Positions 8,632 through 17,681 of a stretch of DNA of 64,000 bases are shown here, piece by piece. The stretch is from positions 124,001-188,000 of the forward strand of contig JADJLX010000005.1 in the NCBI GenBank assembly GCA_016709865.1. The letters are read 5' to 3'. The notes below the pieces were generated by a model. The model did not search any database and had not been told where the DNA came from. It worked only from the letters and a program-made list of their open reading frames with translations. How positions within the stretch are numbered: the first letter of the stretch is position 1; each line of letters starts with the position of its first letter. The DNA is from Bacteroidales bacterium (GTDB taxonomy: Bacteria; Bacteroidota; Bacteroidia; Bacteroidales; VadinHA17). The translations under genes were made by a program, and so were the position numbers.

Positions 8632-9948
8632 TTACTGTTTAAGTTTTTCAATTATGAGTTCCCCGAGCCTGTTACCCTGTGCTGCACTCGTGTCTGCAGT
8701 GAATCTGTAATGAATTCCACCGTATACCCTGCTTATCGAAGCTTCTGCAGCTGCTTCATTAAATGAATTGAAATGACGTTCCATTCCGATATACTTCAGA
8801 TCGCTGGTATCCTGAAATTCAAAATTCTCACCAAAGAGTGAAGTAAGCACTGTTGCAGAACAGGCAGATATATTGCTGTGTCCGCTGGTATATTCCGGAA
8901 AGGGAGGAGTTTGCAGAAATGGCAGCCATAATGGATCGAAAGATTCATTTATTGCTGTCACTGGTCTGATATAGCTGCTACGGTATTTCTCATCCCAGCA
9001 CGATATAAAGGATTCATATAATGCCAGGGAAGTGTAGGCATATGCCTTTGCCGTCATTACCTCATCGGCATCTGCTTTCTTTGAGGCGATTGCACAGATT
9101 CCCATCCAGTGACCTCCCGGTGTTATTTTTTTATTGCCGAACATCATGTGACCGGAATGTTCAATTACAAAAGGGTTATCATCCCAGAAACGTGCAATAT
9201 CCATCTGTTCCTGTGTAATATTTTTATTAATGTCATATACTTCTTTAAGAGCTTTGTAAAAAAATGCTGTAGTATCCATATCAAATGTGGGAGGAGGTGA
9301 TGGCTTAAGCATTGAAGCTGAATCCATTACTAGTGGTTTCATAGTGTTCCAGCACCACTCGATCCCATCGAGATAATCAGGTGGGGTTGGCCGCCATTTT
9401 CCCTTTTCGTTGCTGCCAAGATATTTGGCTTTTCCTCTTGAAGCCAGGTACCCGTCCATATTGGCTCTTTCCAGGATCACATTTGCCACACTGTCGCCGA
9501 ACGCTGTGGATCGGTTGTATACTTCCTCATCCAGTGTTTCTTTAAAACCATTGTATATTGATTCTTCATAACTTATTAATGAATCAACAGAGAAGACTTT
9601 CACATTTCTTACAACATTAAAGAATGCTGTCGTAGCCGCCAGAGTGAAGTTATAGCTCTTTCCCTCCTCAGGAACTGGCATTGCCCCGAACCCGTTGAGT
9701 TTTGCTGTAATTGAAGGCGCTCCGGGCTTGTTAAACCTGATGGCTTCATACGATGCAAGCGATGTATAAACATATAGCCTGCTTGCAACAGGCGGAGTAA
9801 AAACATCATAAATTATTATCTGCGTGAGCTTATCCTGATTCTGATGGAGTATTTCAGTATCAGATAACAGAACAGTTTTCTTCTGACTGCAGCCACTTAT
9901 CACAAAAAGTGATACTACAATAATTGTAAAGAGTTTAATTTTTTCCAT
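8632..9948 (-). CDS. Vanadium-dependent haloperoxidase-like (PAP2 superfamily) lipoprotein
   Basis: The 438-aa product opens with a lipoprotein signal whose lipobox is VISGC (Cys20), so it is anchored in a membrane and faces the periplasm or outside. The C-terminal third has the PAP2/haloperoxidase vanadate-or-phosphate site: PEYTSGHSN (motif 2, catalytic His in SGH) and SISRVYGGIHYRF (motif 3, with Arg and His). Family members of this length in Bacteroidota are annotated as vanadium-dependent haloperoxidases or phosphatases. Halide oxidation against acid phosphatase activity cannot be decided from sequence. The gene is 71 bases upstream of the MDR gene on the same strand, so the two might be cotranscribed. 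Confidence 0.85.
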   Translation of the reverse strand: MEKIKLFTIIVVSLFVISGCSQKKTVLLSDTEILHQNQDKLTQIIIYDVFTPPVASRLYVYTSLASYEAIRFNKPGAPSITAKLNGFGAMPVPEEGKSYNFTLAATTAFFNVVRNVKVFSVDSLISYEESIYNGFKETLDEEVYNRSTAFGDSVANVILERANMDGYLASRGKAKYLGSNEKGKWRPTPPDYLDGIEWCWNTMKPLVMDSASMLKPSPPPTFDMDTTAFFYKALKEVYDINKNITQEQMDIARFWDDNPFVIEHSGHMMFGNKKITPGGHWMGICAIASKKADADEVMTAKAYAYTSLALYESFISCWDEKYRSSYIRPVTAINESFDPLWLPFLQTPPFPEYTSGHSNISACSATVLTSLFGENFEFQDTSDLKYIGMERHFNSFNEAAAEASISRVYGGIHYRFTADTSAAQGNRLGELIIEKLKQ

Positions 9949-9989
9949 CGAATATATTGTACTTAATATTTTTCTCCTTTCTCCTTTCT

Positions 9990-10010
9990 CTACGCTTTAC
10001 GCTCTACGCT
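9990..10010. repeat. Three-unit heptamer tandem repeat (YTACGCT)
   Basis: Three abutting units CTACGCT, TTACGCT and CTACGCT lie in the spacer between two minus-strand lipoprotein genes. The same heptamer forms a longer array at 43469-43524, so this is a dispersed intergenic repeat family. Confidence 0.7.
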
Positions 10011-10040
10011 TTTTAACCTCAGAGTCCCAATTCCGTGTCC

Positions 10041-10072
10041 CTCATTGCGAGGAGGAACGACGAAGCAACCCC
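10041..10072. repeat. Dispersed intergenic repeat running into the end of the VCBS gene
   Basis: The words CATTGCGAGGAGG and ACGACGAAGCAA form a sequence type I recognise as a common interspersed repeat in bacterial genomes. Here it overlaps the end of the VCBS gene. The codons for the last nine residues (GLLRRSSSQ) and the TGA stop all lie within it. Confidence 0.5.
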
Positions 10073-13000
10073 TTTGAATTAGTTATCGTCACCTCCTTAA
10101 CCCCTCTCCCTACCTTTAAGAACCTGGCTGATTGTGATAAAAACGAATTTCCATAATAGAATTCCTGTCTCTGAACCTTCCCGTCTTTATATCTTATTTC
10201 AGCACTTATATCATCATCTCTAAGCGGAAAAATGTCAGTTTCAGCATTTAGTTCAAATATTTTAACCGGACCGCGGTTCTGTGAGGCAGCCACAAGGTAA
10301 TTTCCTTTGGCACCTCTGAGTTTAACCAGTGCTTTCCCGTTACCGGGAACGTAGACTCCGCTTTCAGAAATTGAGAGAGGAGTAAATTCTCCGTTACCGT
10401 TACCTTTTAGAAATAATCCGCTTAACGCATCATATCTGCCTGTGAGTACATCGGTGCTGTAATCATTTGTGTTAATGAGGAGATCAATATTACCGTCTTC
10501 ATCAAAATCATCTGCAACCATACCATTGACAGCTGATAACTGTGCTTCAGCAGGCAGGTTAATTACACTGAACTTCCCATTCCCATCATTTCTGAATAAC
10601 GATGATCTGAACTCAGTAGCCTTGAGTTTCAAAGCTTCATTAAACTGGTTTTCAGTAAAAAGCTTATCAATTGTTGCTATGGCATATGACTTATAGTTCT
10701 GAAAACCTGATCGCATTTTGATCATCTGTTTCACAGCATCATCCCTGCCAAATGCCGGATATGCTTTTTTCGAAGTGTCTGTCTGACTGCTTGTTATATA
10801 CAGAGCAGGGAATGCATCGTAATTACCATTATTATCAAAGTCGCCGGAAATTATTGAAACCGGGTGTTTCTCAGATGCTCTGTAAAAAGAATTCAAACCA
10901 AGGTTCCCAACTACGTAGTCAATATCACTATCGTTGTCAAAGTCACCGGAGGTAATTGAATTCCACCATCCGGAAAGACTTACGGTGCCAGTCTCATTTG
11001 TAGCATTTATAAACTTTCCGTCCACATTTTTCAGAAATGTAACAGGCATCCACTCCCCGGCCAGAACAAGATCACTCCATCCGTCATTATTATAATCAGT
11101 AAACAGGGCATCACATACCATCCCTAAATCTGACATCATGGGGGCGACTTCTTTTGTAATATCAGTGAACTTAACGGTTCCATTATCAGAGTCATTTCTG
11201 AATAAATAGCTCGACACAGGCTTTGGATAGTTCCAGGGATCAACCCTTCCTGAAATAAACAAATCAAGGTCGTTATCCCTGTCAAAATCTGCCGCCCTTA
11301 CACATGCTTTGCTTGTAAAGTTCTCCGGGAAAACATCATCTCTTTCAGTAAAAATCCCCTTCCCGTTGTTGATATAAAAGTGGTCCTGATAAGCTTTTGA
11401 ACCAGATTCATTTTCATATCCTCCCGATGAAACATATAGATCCTTATCTCCATCACCATCTGCATCAAATAACAGGATTCCCATATCATCCCACTTCTTT
11501 GAAGAAATAATTCCATCATTAAGAAGTTGCCTCTGCGTGAATGTCCCTTCGCTTTTCTGAAGAAACAGCATTGCACTGTTCTTTGCTGATCCACCGGTAA
11601 CTATATCATCCAGACCATTCCCGTCAATATCTCCCGATGCAAGCGATGGTCCGTATTCCGATAACTTATGCGGCAGCAGTTTCTGGATATTGAAATCGAC
11701 AAAATCTTCTTCTTTATCATTATGGCTGATCTTAACAGATCCTGTAACATCACTGAACAATGCATTTTCTGACTTCTCCCTGACTGGAACAGAATCATAA
11801 ATATCTGCATTTTTAATATTGACTTCAATAAGCTGATTTGCAGTAACATTGATTAGTTTCTGGACTTTACCGCTTTGCCATTTAATTATAAGTGAATCAG
11901 CAGTTGCCTGATCTCTCAGTCCAAAGTGAGATATTACTGTGGAAGTTGAAATGTAGCCTCTGTAAGGATTGTTTTCCCGGACCTGCATTTTACCATTACC
12001 AAAATAAAGATAAATCAGAGCTCCCAGACCATTTCTGTTCAGGGAATCCCCAATGAGTTTAACATGCAGATAATTGCTTTTCAGAGGATCGATATCTGTT
12101 GAATTATTCCTGTATAAAGAAGCTTCGTCATTTATATTGTTTATCACAAGGTCAAGATCTCCGTCGTTGTCAAAATCAGCATATGCCGCACCATTTGAGA
12201 ATGTGGGATCTGATAATCCCCATTCTGCTGACTTATCTGAGAAAGTAAGGTCAGCATTATTTTTATATAGGTAATTGTGGATTTTTACCTCAGGTACCTG
12301 TTTCAGGATATCTGCCTTGGGAGTGGTAAGCCAGGCCTTGCTCCGGAACATCCCGAAATCGTGGTCAGTTATATCTTTTGGAAACCCGTTAGCAATGAAA
12401 AGATCGTTATATCCGTCGTTATCAGAGTCAAACAGCAATGGAGTCCAGCTCCAGTCTGTAGCTTCCACTCCGGCAAAATATGCTATTTCGCTGAAAACTG
12501 GAATATCTGATGAGTCCTGGGCTGATGGGATTGATCCCTGATTAAGCTGCAGTGTGTTCCTGGTATACTGGTAGCTATAACCGTACCTGTCGGAATTCTG
12601 GAAGAACTGATAGCTTGAAGGAGGGAGCATCATCTTTTTGCGGTAATTGTCTTCCGGATTCATGTCAAGTGTTATAAAATCAATGAGACCGTCATTATTT
12701 ATATCACTTGCATCATTACCCATTGCGCTGTTTGATGTATGTCTGAATGCTGAAGCTATACGTTCCGAGAAAGTGCCGTTTCTGTTGTTGATCCAGAGAA
12801 GATCATTCATAAGGTAGTCGTTTGAGACATAGATATCTTTCCATCCATCCTGATTGATGTCAGTTATACTAGCCTGATTACCATATCCTTCTGTTTGAAT
12901 TCCCGCATGCTTTGAGACATTTGTGAATACCGGATGTTTCAGTTTAGCATCCAGGTCATTCCGGTATAATCTGCCTGTACTTGAATTAGATCCGTCCCTG

Positions 13001-13638
13001 ATTACAGGTCTGAAAACAAAGGGTGAATTACGGTCATTTATTTCGTTTACAGTGAGGTAAACATCAAGGTCACCGTCATTGTCATAATCGAAGAAGGCAG
13101 CCTGTGTTGTGTGAGAATCATCATCAAGTCCGTACGCAGCCGCCATATCTTTAAAATGCGGTATATTCCTGCTATCTGTACCCTGATTCACATAAAGTAT
13201 ATTTTTTCTCTTCTCCGAATCGTTCCAAATTGTGGATGACACATAAAGATCCTGAAATCCGTCATTGTTGATATCAACTACTGCAACACCCCTGCACCAT
13301 TTTCCTTCACCGGTTACTCCTGCAGTTTCAGTTACATCCTTAAAAGAAAAGTCACCGTCATTTAAATATAGTTTGCACGACACCAGGTTACCTGTAAAGA
13401 AAATATCAGGAAAGCCATCGTTGTTGAAATCACCAATTCCGACACCGCCTCCGTTAAATACATTCCCGTTATCCAGCTGGTTTACTGAGTCATTCTCTAT
13501 AATCAGGTTATTGAAATGTATTCCGGAATGAGATGAATTGATCTCCTGAAACCTCAAGGGCTTTCTGATACATGAACTAATTGATAGGAATATTGCAAGT
13601 ACACTAAAGAATTTTAATAAGGGTTTTGTGAAGTTCAT
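10042..13638 (-). CDS. VCBS/FG-GAP repeat lipoprotein with ASPIC/UnbV domain (CRTAC1-like)
   Basis: About 1198 aa from the ATG at 13638, which gives a clean lipoprotein signal (lipobox SISSC). An ATG ten codons upstream is possible but lengthens the signal. Fourteen loops of the calcium-binding type DxNxDGxxDxx are visible, for example DFNNDGFPDIF, DYDNDGDLDVY, DADGDGDKDLY and DFDEDGNIDLL. They imply one or two seven-bladed beta-propellers of the integrin-alpha FG-GAP type. In the middle, RENNPYRGYISTST and HFGLRDQATAD mark an ASPIC/UnbV domain. It is a surface or periplasmic lipoprotein, probably binding calcium and polysaccharide or protein, with no enzymatic site visible. The last nine codons fall in a dispersed repeat, so the original C-terminus was probably different. 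Confidence 0.88.
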   Translation of the reverse strand: MNFTKPLLKFFSVLAIFLSISSCIRKPLRFQEINSSHSGIHFNNLIIENDSVNQLDNGNVFNGGGVGIGDFNNDGFPDIFFTGNLVSCKLYLNDGDFSFKDVTETAGVTGEGKWCRGVAVVDINNDGFQDLYVSSTIWNDSEKRKNILYVNQGTDSRNIPHFKDMAAAYGLDDDSHTTQAAFFDYDNDGDLDVYLTVNEINDRNSPFVFRPVIRDGSNSSTGRLYRNDLDAKLKHPVFTNVSKHAGIQTEGYGNQASITDINQDGWKDIYVSNDYLMNDLLWINNRNGTFSERIASAFRHTSNSAMGNDASDINNDGLIDFITLDMNPEDNYRKKMMLPPSSYQFFQNSDRYGYSYQYTRNTLQLNQGSIPSAQDSSDIPVFSEIAYFAGVEATDWSWTPLLFDSDNDGYNDLFIANGFPKDITDHDFGMFRSKAWLTTPKADILKQVPEVKIHNYLYKNNADLTFSDKSAEWGLSDPTFSNGAAYADFDNDGDLDLVINNINDEASLYRNNSTDIDPLKSNYLHVKLIGDSLNRNGLGALIYLYFGNGKMQVRENNPYRGYISTSTVISHFGLRDQATADSLIIKWQSGKVQKLINVTANQLIEVNIKNADIYDSVPVREKSENALFSDVTGSVKISHNDKEEDFVDFNIQKLLPHKLSEYGPSLASGDIDGNGLDDIVTGGSAKNSAMLFLQKSEGTFTQRQLLNDGIISSKKWDDMGILLFDADGDGDKDLYVSSGGYENESGSKAYQDHFYINNGKGIFTERDDVFPENFTSKACVRAADFDRDNDLDLFISGRVDPWNYPKPVSSYLFRNDSDNGTVKFTDITKEVAPMMSDLGMVCDALFTDYNNDGWSDLVLAGEWMPVTFLKNVDGKFINATNETGTVSLSGWWNSITSGDFDNDSDIDYVVGNLGLNSFYRASEKHPVSIISGDFDNNGNYDAFPALYITSSQTDTSKKAYPAFGRDDAVKQMIKMRSGFQNYKSYAIATIDKLFTENQFNEALKLKATEFRSSLFRNDGNGKFSVINLPAEAQLSAVNGMVADDFDEDGNIDLLINTNDYSTDVLTGRYDALSGLFLKGNGNGEFTPLSISESGVYVPGNGKALVKLRGAKGNYLVAASQNRGPVKIFELNAETDIFPLRDDDISAEIRYKDGKVQRQEFYYGNSFLSQSARFLKVGRGVKEVTITNSKGLLRRSSSQ

Positions 13639-13714
13639 CAGGTCTGATGGTTTTATAAAATCAAACAAAAAAAAGTGATTTTGGTTCAGTATTTATAAGA
13701 TTGATTTTTCTTTT

Positions 13715-13743
13715 TTTGAGTAACACTAAACGTGCTATCTTTG
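13715..13743 (+). promoter_or_regulatory. Bacteroidota-type promoter of the AEC transporter gene
   Basis: TTTG at 13715-13718 and TATCTTTG at 13736-13743, separated by 17 bases, match the -33/-7 promoter form of this phylum. The predicted transcription start near 13748 leaves a leader of only about nine bases before the ATG at 13757. Confidence 0.7.
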
Positions 13744-13756
13744 GGAAGGTTAATAA

Positions 13757-14734
13757 ATGTATCTGTTACACTTAATAATTTTGGAGACAAAAATCATAAT
13801 ATCTCAGATCATTATCCTTGCAATTGTTGTAATTATCGGTGCAATAGCTGCAAAGTTCAGAGTAATTACGCCGGAGTCGAAAGATATGTTGTCGAAGGTG
13901 ATCTTTAATATTTCTCTTCCTCTTATGCTTTTCACTAATTTTCTTAAATTGGATGTAACTCCTAAATTGCTGACTAATAGTCTTTTAGTGTTGACAATAA
14001 GTGGAACAGTAATCCTCTTTATGTTGTTGGCTGGCTGGTTAACTGCAAGAATGTTCAGAATAAAAGGGAGGGAGGCTGCTGTTTTTAAAGCACATTCAAT
14101 GTTCGGCAATATTATTTTCCTTGGTTTTCCACTGATTTACGCATTATACGGATCTGAAGGACTTCTATATGCGAGCATGTTCCAGCTAATTGCCAATATT
14201 ATTATGTGGACAATCGGGGTAGTTGTTCTAACATATGGCAATGGAGTTTCGTGGCAAAAAAGTATTCTGAGGGTAATTAATATCAATACTATAGCGACCG
14301 TTACCGGATTTCTGTTTTTTATTTTTTCATTGAAACTTCCGGATATAATTGTTACTCCTTTTTCGGCACTGGGTGCTGCGAACACCTGGCTCTGCATGCT
14401 ATACATAGGAGCGATGCTGGCTTTCTCAAGTGTGGGTGGGTTACTTAGAAAGAAGAGTCTTTATATTATCAGCTTCAACAGGCTGATTTTGATCCCGGCA
14501 CTGCTAATAGCTGTTTTCGTTTTGTTTGCTTCTGTTTTCGGTCTTGCACCCGATAAGCTTGTCGCGTCTGTGATCATTCTTGAGGTTGCAATGCCCTGTA
14601 TGGCAAGTGTTGTTATAATGGCAAAAGAGCTTGGTGCCGACGATCAGCTGGCTGTAGGTAATGTATTTGTTTCAACTATTATTAGTATTGTTACCCTGCC
14701 ATTGGTACTGATGGCAATCAATACCTTCCTGTAG
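13757..14734 (+). CDS. AEC (auxin efflux carrier) family transporter
   Basis: The 325-aa protein is almost wholly hydrophobic, with about ten predicted membrane helices in two five-helix halves. The N-terminal half contains FNISLPLMLFTNFLK and the C-terminal half AMPCMASVVIMAKELG, both typical of the AEC/MleP family. Family members carry malate, other organic acids or auxin-like compounds across the inner membrane, and the substrate here is unknown. A promoter with consensus elements lies just upstream. If it is used, the mRNA leader is extremely short, or translation starts a little downstream. The following thioredoxin-like gene begins 42 bases after the stop and may be cotranscribed. Confidence 0.88.
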   Translation: MYLLHLIILETKIIISQIIILAIVVIIGAIAAKFRVITPESKDMLSKVIFNISLPLMLFTNFLKLDVTPKLLTNSLLVLTISGTVILFMLLAGWLTARMFRIKGREAAVFKAHSMFGNIIFLGFPLIYALYGSEGLLYASMFQLIANIIMWTIGVVVLTYGNGVSWQKSILRVININTIATVTGFLFFIFSLKLPDIIVTPFSALGAANTWLCMLYIGAMLAFSSVGGLLRKKSLYIISFNRLILIPALLIAVFVLFASVFGLAPDKLVASVIILEVAMPCMASVVIMAKELGADDQLAVGNVFVSTIISIVTLPLVLMAINTFL

Positions 14735-14776
14735 ATGTGACCTAATTGTAAATGCCTGATGCAAAAAATATATAAG

Positions 14777-15274
14777 ATGAAAAAGCAGGTTATCATATTC
14801 TTAATGTTACTGGCTGGACTGTTAACTACCTCAACACTTTCGTCTCAACCAAATAAGATTCCTCCTTTTCAGATGATGCAGGCTAACGGGAAAGTCTTCA
14901 AGGCTCAGTATTTGCCTCTTGGCAAGCCGATAGTACTCATTTATTTTTCACCTGACTGTGATGAATGCCAGAAACTGACAAAGGAAATGCTGGAGCGGAG
15001 TGAGGAACTTAAAAATGTATCAATTGCTATGATTACCTATCAGCCTGTAGAACAGGTAGTTCAGTATGTTGCTAAAAATAATTTAGGAAAGTATCCGAAT
15101 ATTTATGTGGGAACGGAAGGCAGCAGTCTGTTTGTAAGGAACTATTATGATATTATGCTTTTCCCTTTTATGACACTATATAATAAGGATGGTGATCTGA
15201 TTGTCAAGTACACAAGTAAGCAGGTTAATGTTGAGGATCTGATGTTGAGGATCAGGAATCTCACGAAATACTAA
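14777..15274 (+). CDS. Exported thioredoxin-like (redoxin) protein
   Basis: About 165 aa from the ATG at 14777, which gives a standard signal peptide (MKKQVIIFLMLLAGLL). An ATG six codons upstream is the alternative. The thioredoxin fold is suggested by IVLIYFSPDCDECQKL, holding a CDEC redox pair where thioredoxins have CxxC, and by FPFMTLYNKDG, where the proline corresponds to the conserved cis-proline region. It would be a periplasmic or lipid-side thiol oxidoreductase. It is smaller and simpler than TlpA or ResA. It lies between an AEC transporter and a FISUMP lipoprotein, and its partner cannot be inferred. Confidence 0.8.
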   Translation: MKKQVIIFLMLLAGLLTTSTLSSQPNKIPPFQMMQANGKVFKAQYLPLGKPIVLIYFSPDCDECQKLTKEMLERSEELKNVSIAMITYQPVEQVVQYVAKNNLGKYPNIYVGTEGSSLFVRNYYDIMLFPFMTLYNKDGDLIVKYTSKQVNVEDLMLRIRNLTKY

Positions 15275-15310
15275 AACTAAGTATATTTAAGGTACTCTTT
15301 GAAAGATTGA

Positions 15311-16600
15311 ATGCGAACTCACTGGACATACATATTTGTTTTAACTATTCTCTTACTCTCTCTGCAGTCTTGCAGAAAAGGACCTGGAGTACCAACCGTT
15401 ACAACACAGGATGTGACTGATATTGAATATGTAACCGCTGCCTCAGGCGGTAATATTACTGATGATGGAGGAGATCCAATTATTGCAAGAGGAATTTGCT
15501 GGAACACTAAAGGAAATCCAACAACAGCAGACAATGTTGCTAAAGGGGGCAGTGGAAGAGGACCATTTCACAAAGACATTACCAATCTCATTCCTGGAAC
15601 AACATATTACCTGAGAGCTTACGCCTCCAACAGTGCCGAAACCGGATATGGAAATGAGGTGACATTTAAAACCCGTATGATTTTTAAACCGGACGTTTCT
15701 ACTTACTGTATATCGTTTGAAAACCAGACTACTATAAAAACAGGTGGTTATATTACTGCTTTTTATGGCGGAACAATCTCAGAAAGAGGAATTTGCTGGA
15801 GCACTTCGCCAGAACCGGAAATAAATTCAGAAAAAAAAGTCACTGATAATCTCGATGGTCAAAACTTTTATTTGAGTAGCTCTGGTTTTATTCCCGGAAC
15901 TACTTATTATCTGCGTGCTTTTGCCACCGATGAAGCAGGCACAGGTTACGGAAATGAAATAAAGTTTACTGTACATGTCGATGGTGCAACTGTTAGCGAT
16001 GTCGATGAAAATGTATATAAAACAACTAAAATAGGCACACAAACATGGATGGCGGAAAACCTGAAAACAACAAAGTTCAATGACAAGACCCCTTTAGTAA
16101 ACATAACAAATGATTATCAGGATAGCAGACTTTCTGTTTATGCATGGTATAATAATAAAGAAGAGTATAAAGAAGAATATGGTGCTCTCTACAATTATAA
16201 TGCTGTTTCAAAGGCATGGGCTCCATATGACAGAAATGTTTGCCCTACAGGCTGGCATGTTCCTTCCGATAAAGAATGGTCCACACTCATCACCTTCCTT
16301 GGAGGCGATAGGTTTGCCGGCGGCAAACTGAAAGAAACAGGAACAACCCATTGGTCAGGTCCAAATGCTGAAGCTACTGACGAATTTGGTTTCAGAGCTC
16401 TGCCGGGAGGAACCACTAATTTCTGTTATGGATTTAATTCAGTTGGAATCACCGGATCGTGGTGGTGTTCTGATTTTGGAATATATAATAAGGAATATTA
16501 TAATATAGTTTATGTTATGGATGCTTACTCAGGATCAGCCATCCGCTTACCTGGCAACGCCCATAACGGATATTCAGTGAGATGTATAAGGGATTATTGA
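15311..16600 (+). CDS. FISUMP-domain lipoprotein with two Ig/fibronectin-like repeats
   Basis: The 429-aa product starts with a lipoprotein signal (LLSLQSC). Two similar repeats of about 95 residues follow, each with an ARGICWNT or ERGICWST segment and a GTTYYLRA(Y/F)A(S/T) segment ending in YGNE. They look like bacterial fibronectin type III or Ig-like modules. The C-terminal 190 residues are a FISUMP domain (Fibrobacter succinogenes major paralogous domain), recognisable by IGTQTWMAENLK, CPTGWHVPSDKEW and the end YSVRCIRDY. Such proteins are surface lipoproteins of unknown function and often occur in large paralogous sets. It lies 36 bases after the thioredoxin-like gene. Confidence 0.88.
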   Translation: MRTHWTYIFVLTILLLSLQSCRKGPGVPTVTTQDVTDIEYVTAASGGNITDDGGDPIIARGICWNTKGNPTTADNVAKGGSGRGPFHKDITNLIPGTTYYLRAYASNSAETGYGNEVTFKTRMIFKPDVSTYCISFENQTTIKTGGYITAFYGGTISERGICWSTSPEPEINSEKKVTDNLDGQNFYLSSSGFIPGTTYYLRAFATDEAGTGYGNEIKFTVHVDGATVSDVDENVYKTTKIGTQTWMAENLKTTKFNDKTPLVNITNDYQDSRLSVYAWYNNKEEYKEEYGALYNYNAVSKAWAPYDRNVCPTGWHVPSDKEWSTLITFLGGDRFAGGKLKETGTTHWSGPNAEATDEFGFRALPGGTTNFCYGFNSVGITGSWWCSDFGIYNKEYYNIVYVMDAYSGSAIRLPGNAHNGYSVRCIRDY

Positions 16601-16789
16601 AATAATTATCAACAATAATCGGAATTGCTCACTGCGACATCAATATCCTTCGGCGAAAGATAGATTCATTCACTTCACAGTGCCAGAATGAAAAAATTCA
16701 ACGCATGAATTTTTATGTGAGTTGACAAATTTCAGCTTATTTGATTTTAAAATGTTATATATTTATAAGTTAAGTCAAAACTGTAGTAA

Positions 16790-17677
16790 ATGCGTAGCTT
16801 GTTTTTTGTCGCTCTTCTGATACTCTTAACTCATTATTCCTGCAGAGAGATTGTAACTGATGAATTCCCGGGATTTACTCCCGTTCCTGCCGTAAATCGT
16901 ATCATTATTGCCGGAGAACCTGTGAAAGTTCATATATCATTAGCTGAAAAGCTTGATACAAACCAGCTGACTTTGGTCAAGGATGCAGATATCTCACTTT
17001 ATATCGACGGAAATTATGCAGAAAACCTTTTCCCTGATGAGAATGGGATATATTTTTCTTCATCGGTTGTTGAGCCACTGAGATCTTATAAACTGGAAGT
17101 AAATATACCTGGTTACAAGTCAATTACCTGTAACGAAATTCTGCCTTCTCCTTCACCAATATTCAATATTATCCATACCAGTAATGCCGGGAAAGATGAA
17201 GAGGGCATGATTTATCCATCCGTAACATTATCATTTAAAACAAATCCGGCTGAAAGACAATATTATGAAATAGTAATAAGAACGTTCCAATTCGGATATG
17301 AAAGGTTAGCTACTCTGAAGAAGATAACCGATCCTGTCTTATTGAACGAAGGGCTTCCTTTGACCATCTTCAGTAATGAGATCATAAGAGATTCGGTTTA
17401 TACAATGACAATTAATTATTTCACGGGATCAGCCGGCTTTAGTGGGAATGAGCCATATCATACCTCATTGTATCCAATGATAATAGAACTGCGTTCCTGC
17501 AGTGGTGACTATTACCGGTTTGTCAAACAGAAGCACTTATATGAAAAGGGCAGGTTTCCTGAATTCCTAGCAGCCTCAACAAATGCATTTCCTTTATTCT
17601 CAAATATTCCCGGCGGCTATGGAATATTTGCAGGATATTCAGTAGTAATATCAGATACATTATTTCCTAAATTCTGA
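16790..17677 (+). CDS. DUF4249-family lipoprotein paired with a TonB receptor
   Basis: The 295-aa protein has a lipoprotein-type signal (LLTHYSCRE) and the layout of the DUF4249 family: an early beta-rich domain (VKDADISLYIDGNY) and an extracellular-type C-terminal half. The stop is four bases before the start of the TonB-dependent receptor gene, an arrangement often seen for DUF4249 and suggesting that the two proteins work together at the outer membrane. By analogy with SusD-like lipoproteins it may act as a lid or accessory of the receptor; this is inference. The ligand is unknown. The 189 bases upstream hold no gene. Confidence 0.82.
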   Translation: MRSLFFVALLILLTHYSCREIVTDEFPGFTPVPAVNRIIIAGEPVKVHISLAEKLDTNQLTLVKDADISLYIDGNYAENLFPDENGIYFSSSVVEPLRSYKLEVNIPGYKSITCNEILPSPSPIFNIIHTSNAGKDEEGMIYPSVTLSFKTNPAERQYYEIVIRTFQFGYERLATLKKITDPVLLNEGLPLTIFSNEIIRDSVYTMTINYFTGSAGFSGNEPYHTSLYPMIIELRSCSGDYYRFVKQKHLYEKGRFPEFLAASTNAFPLFSNIPGGYGIFAGYSVVISDTLFPKF

Positions 17678-17681
17678 TTAA

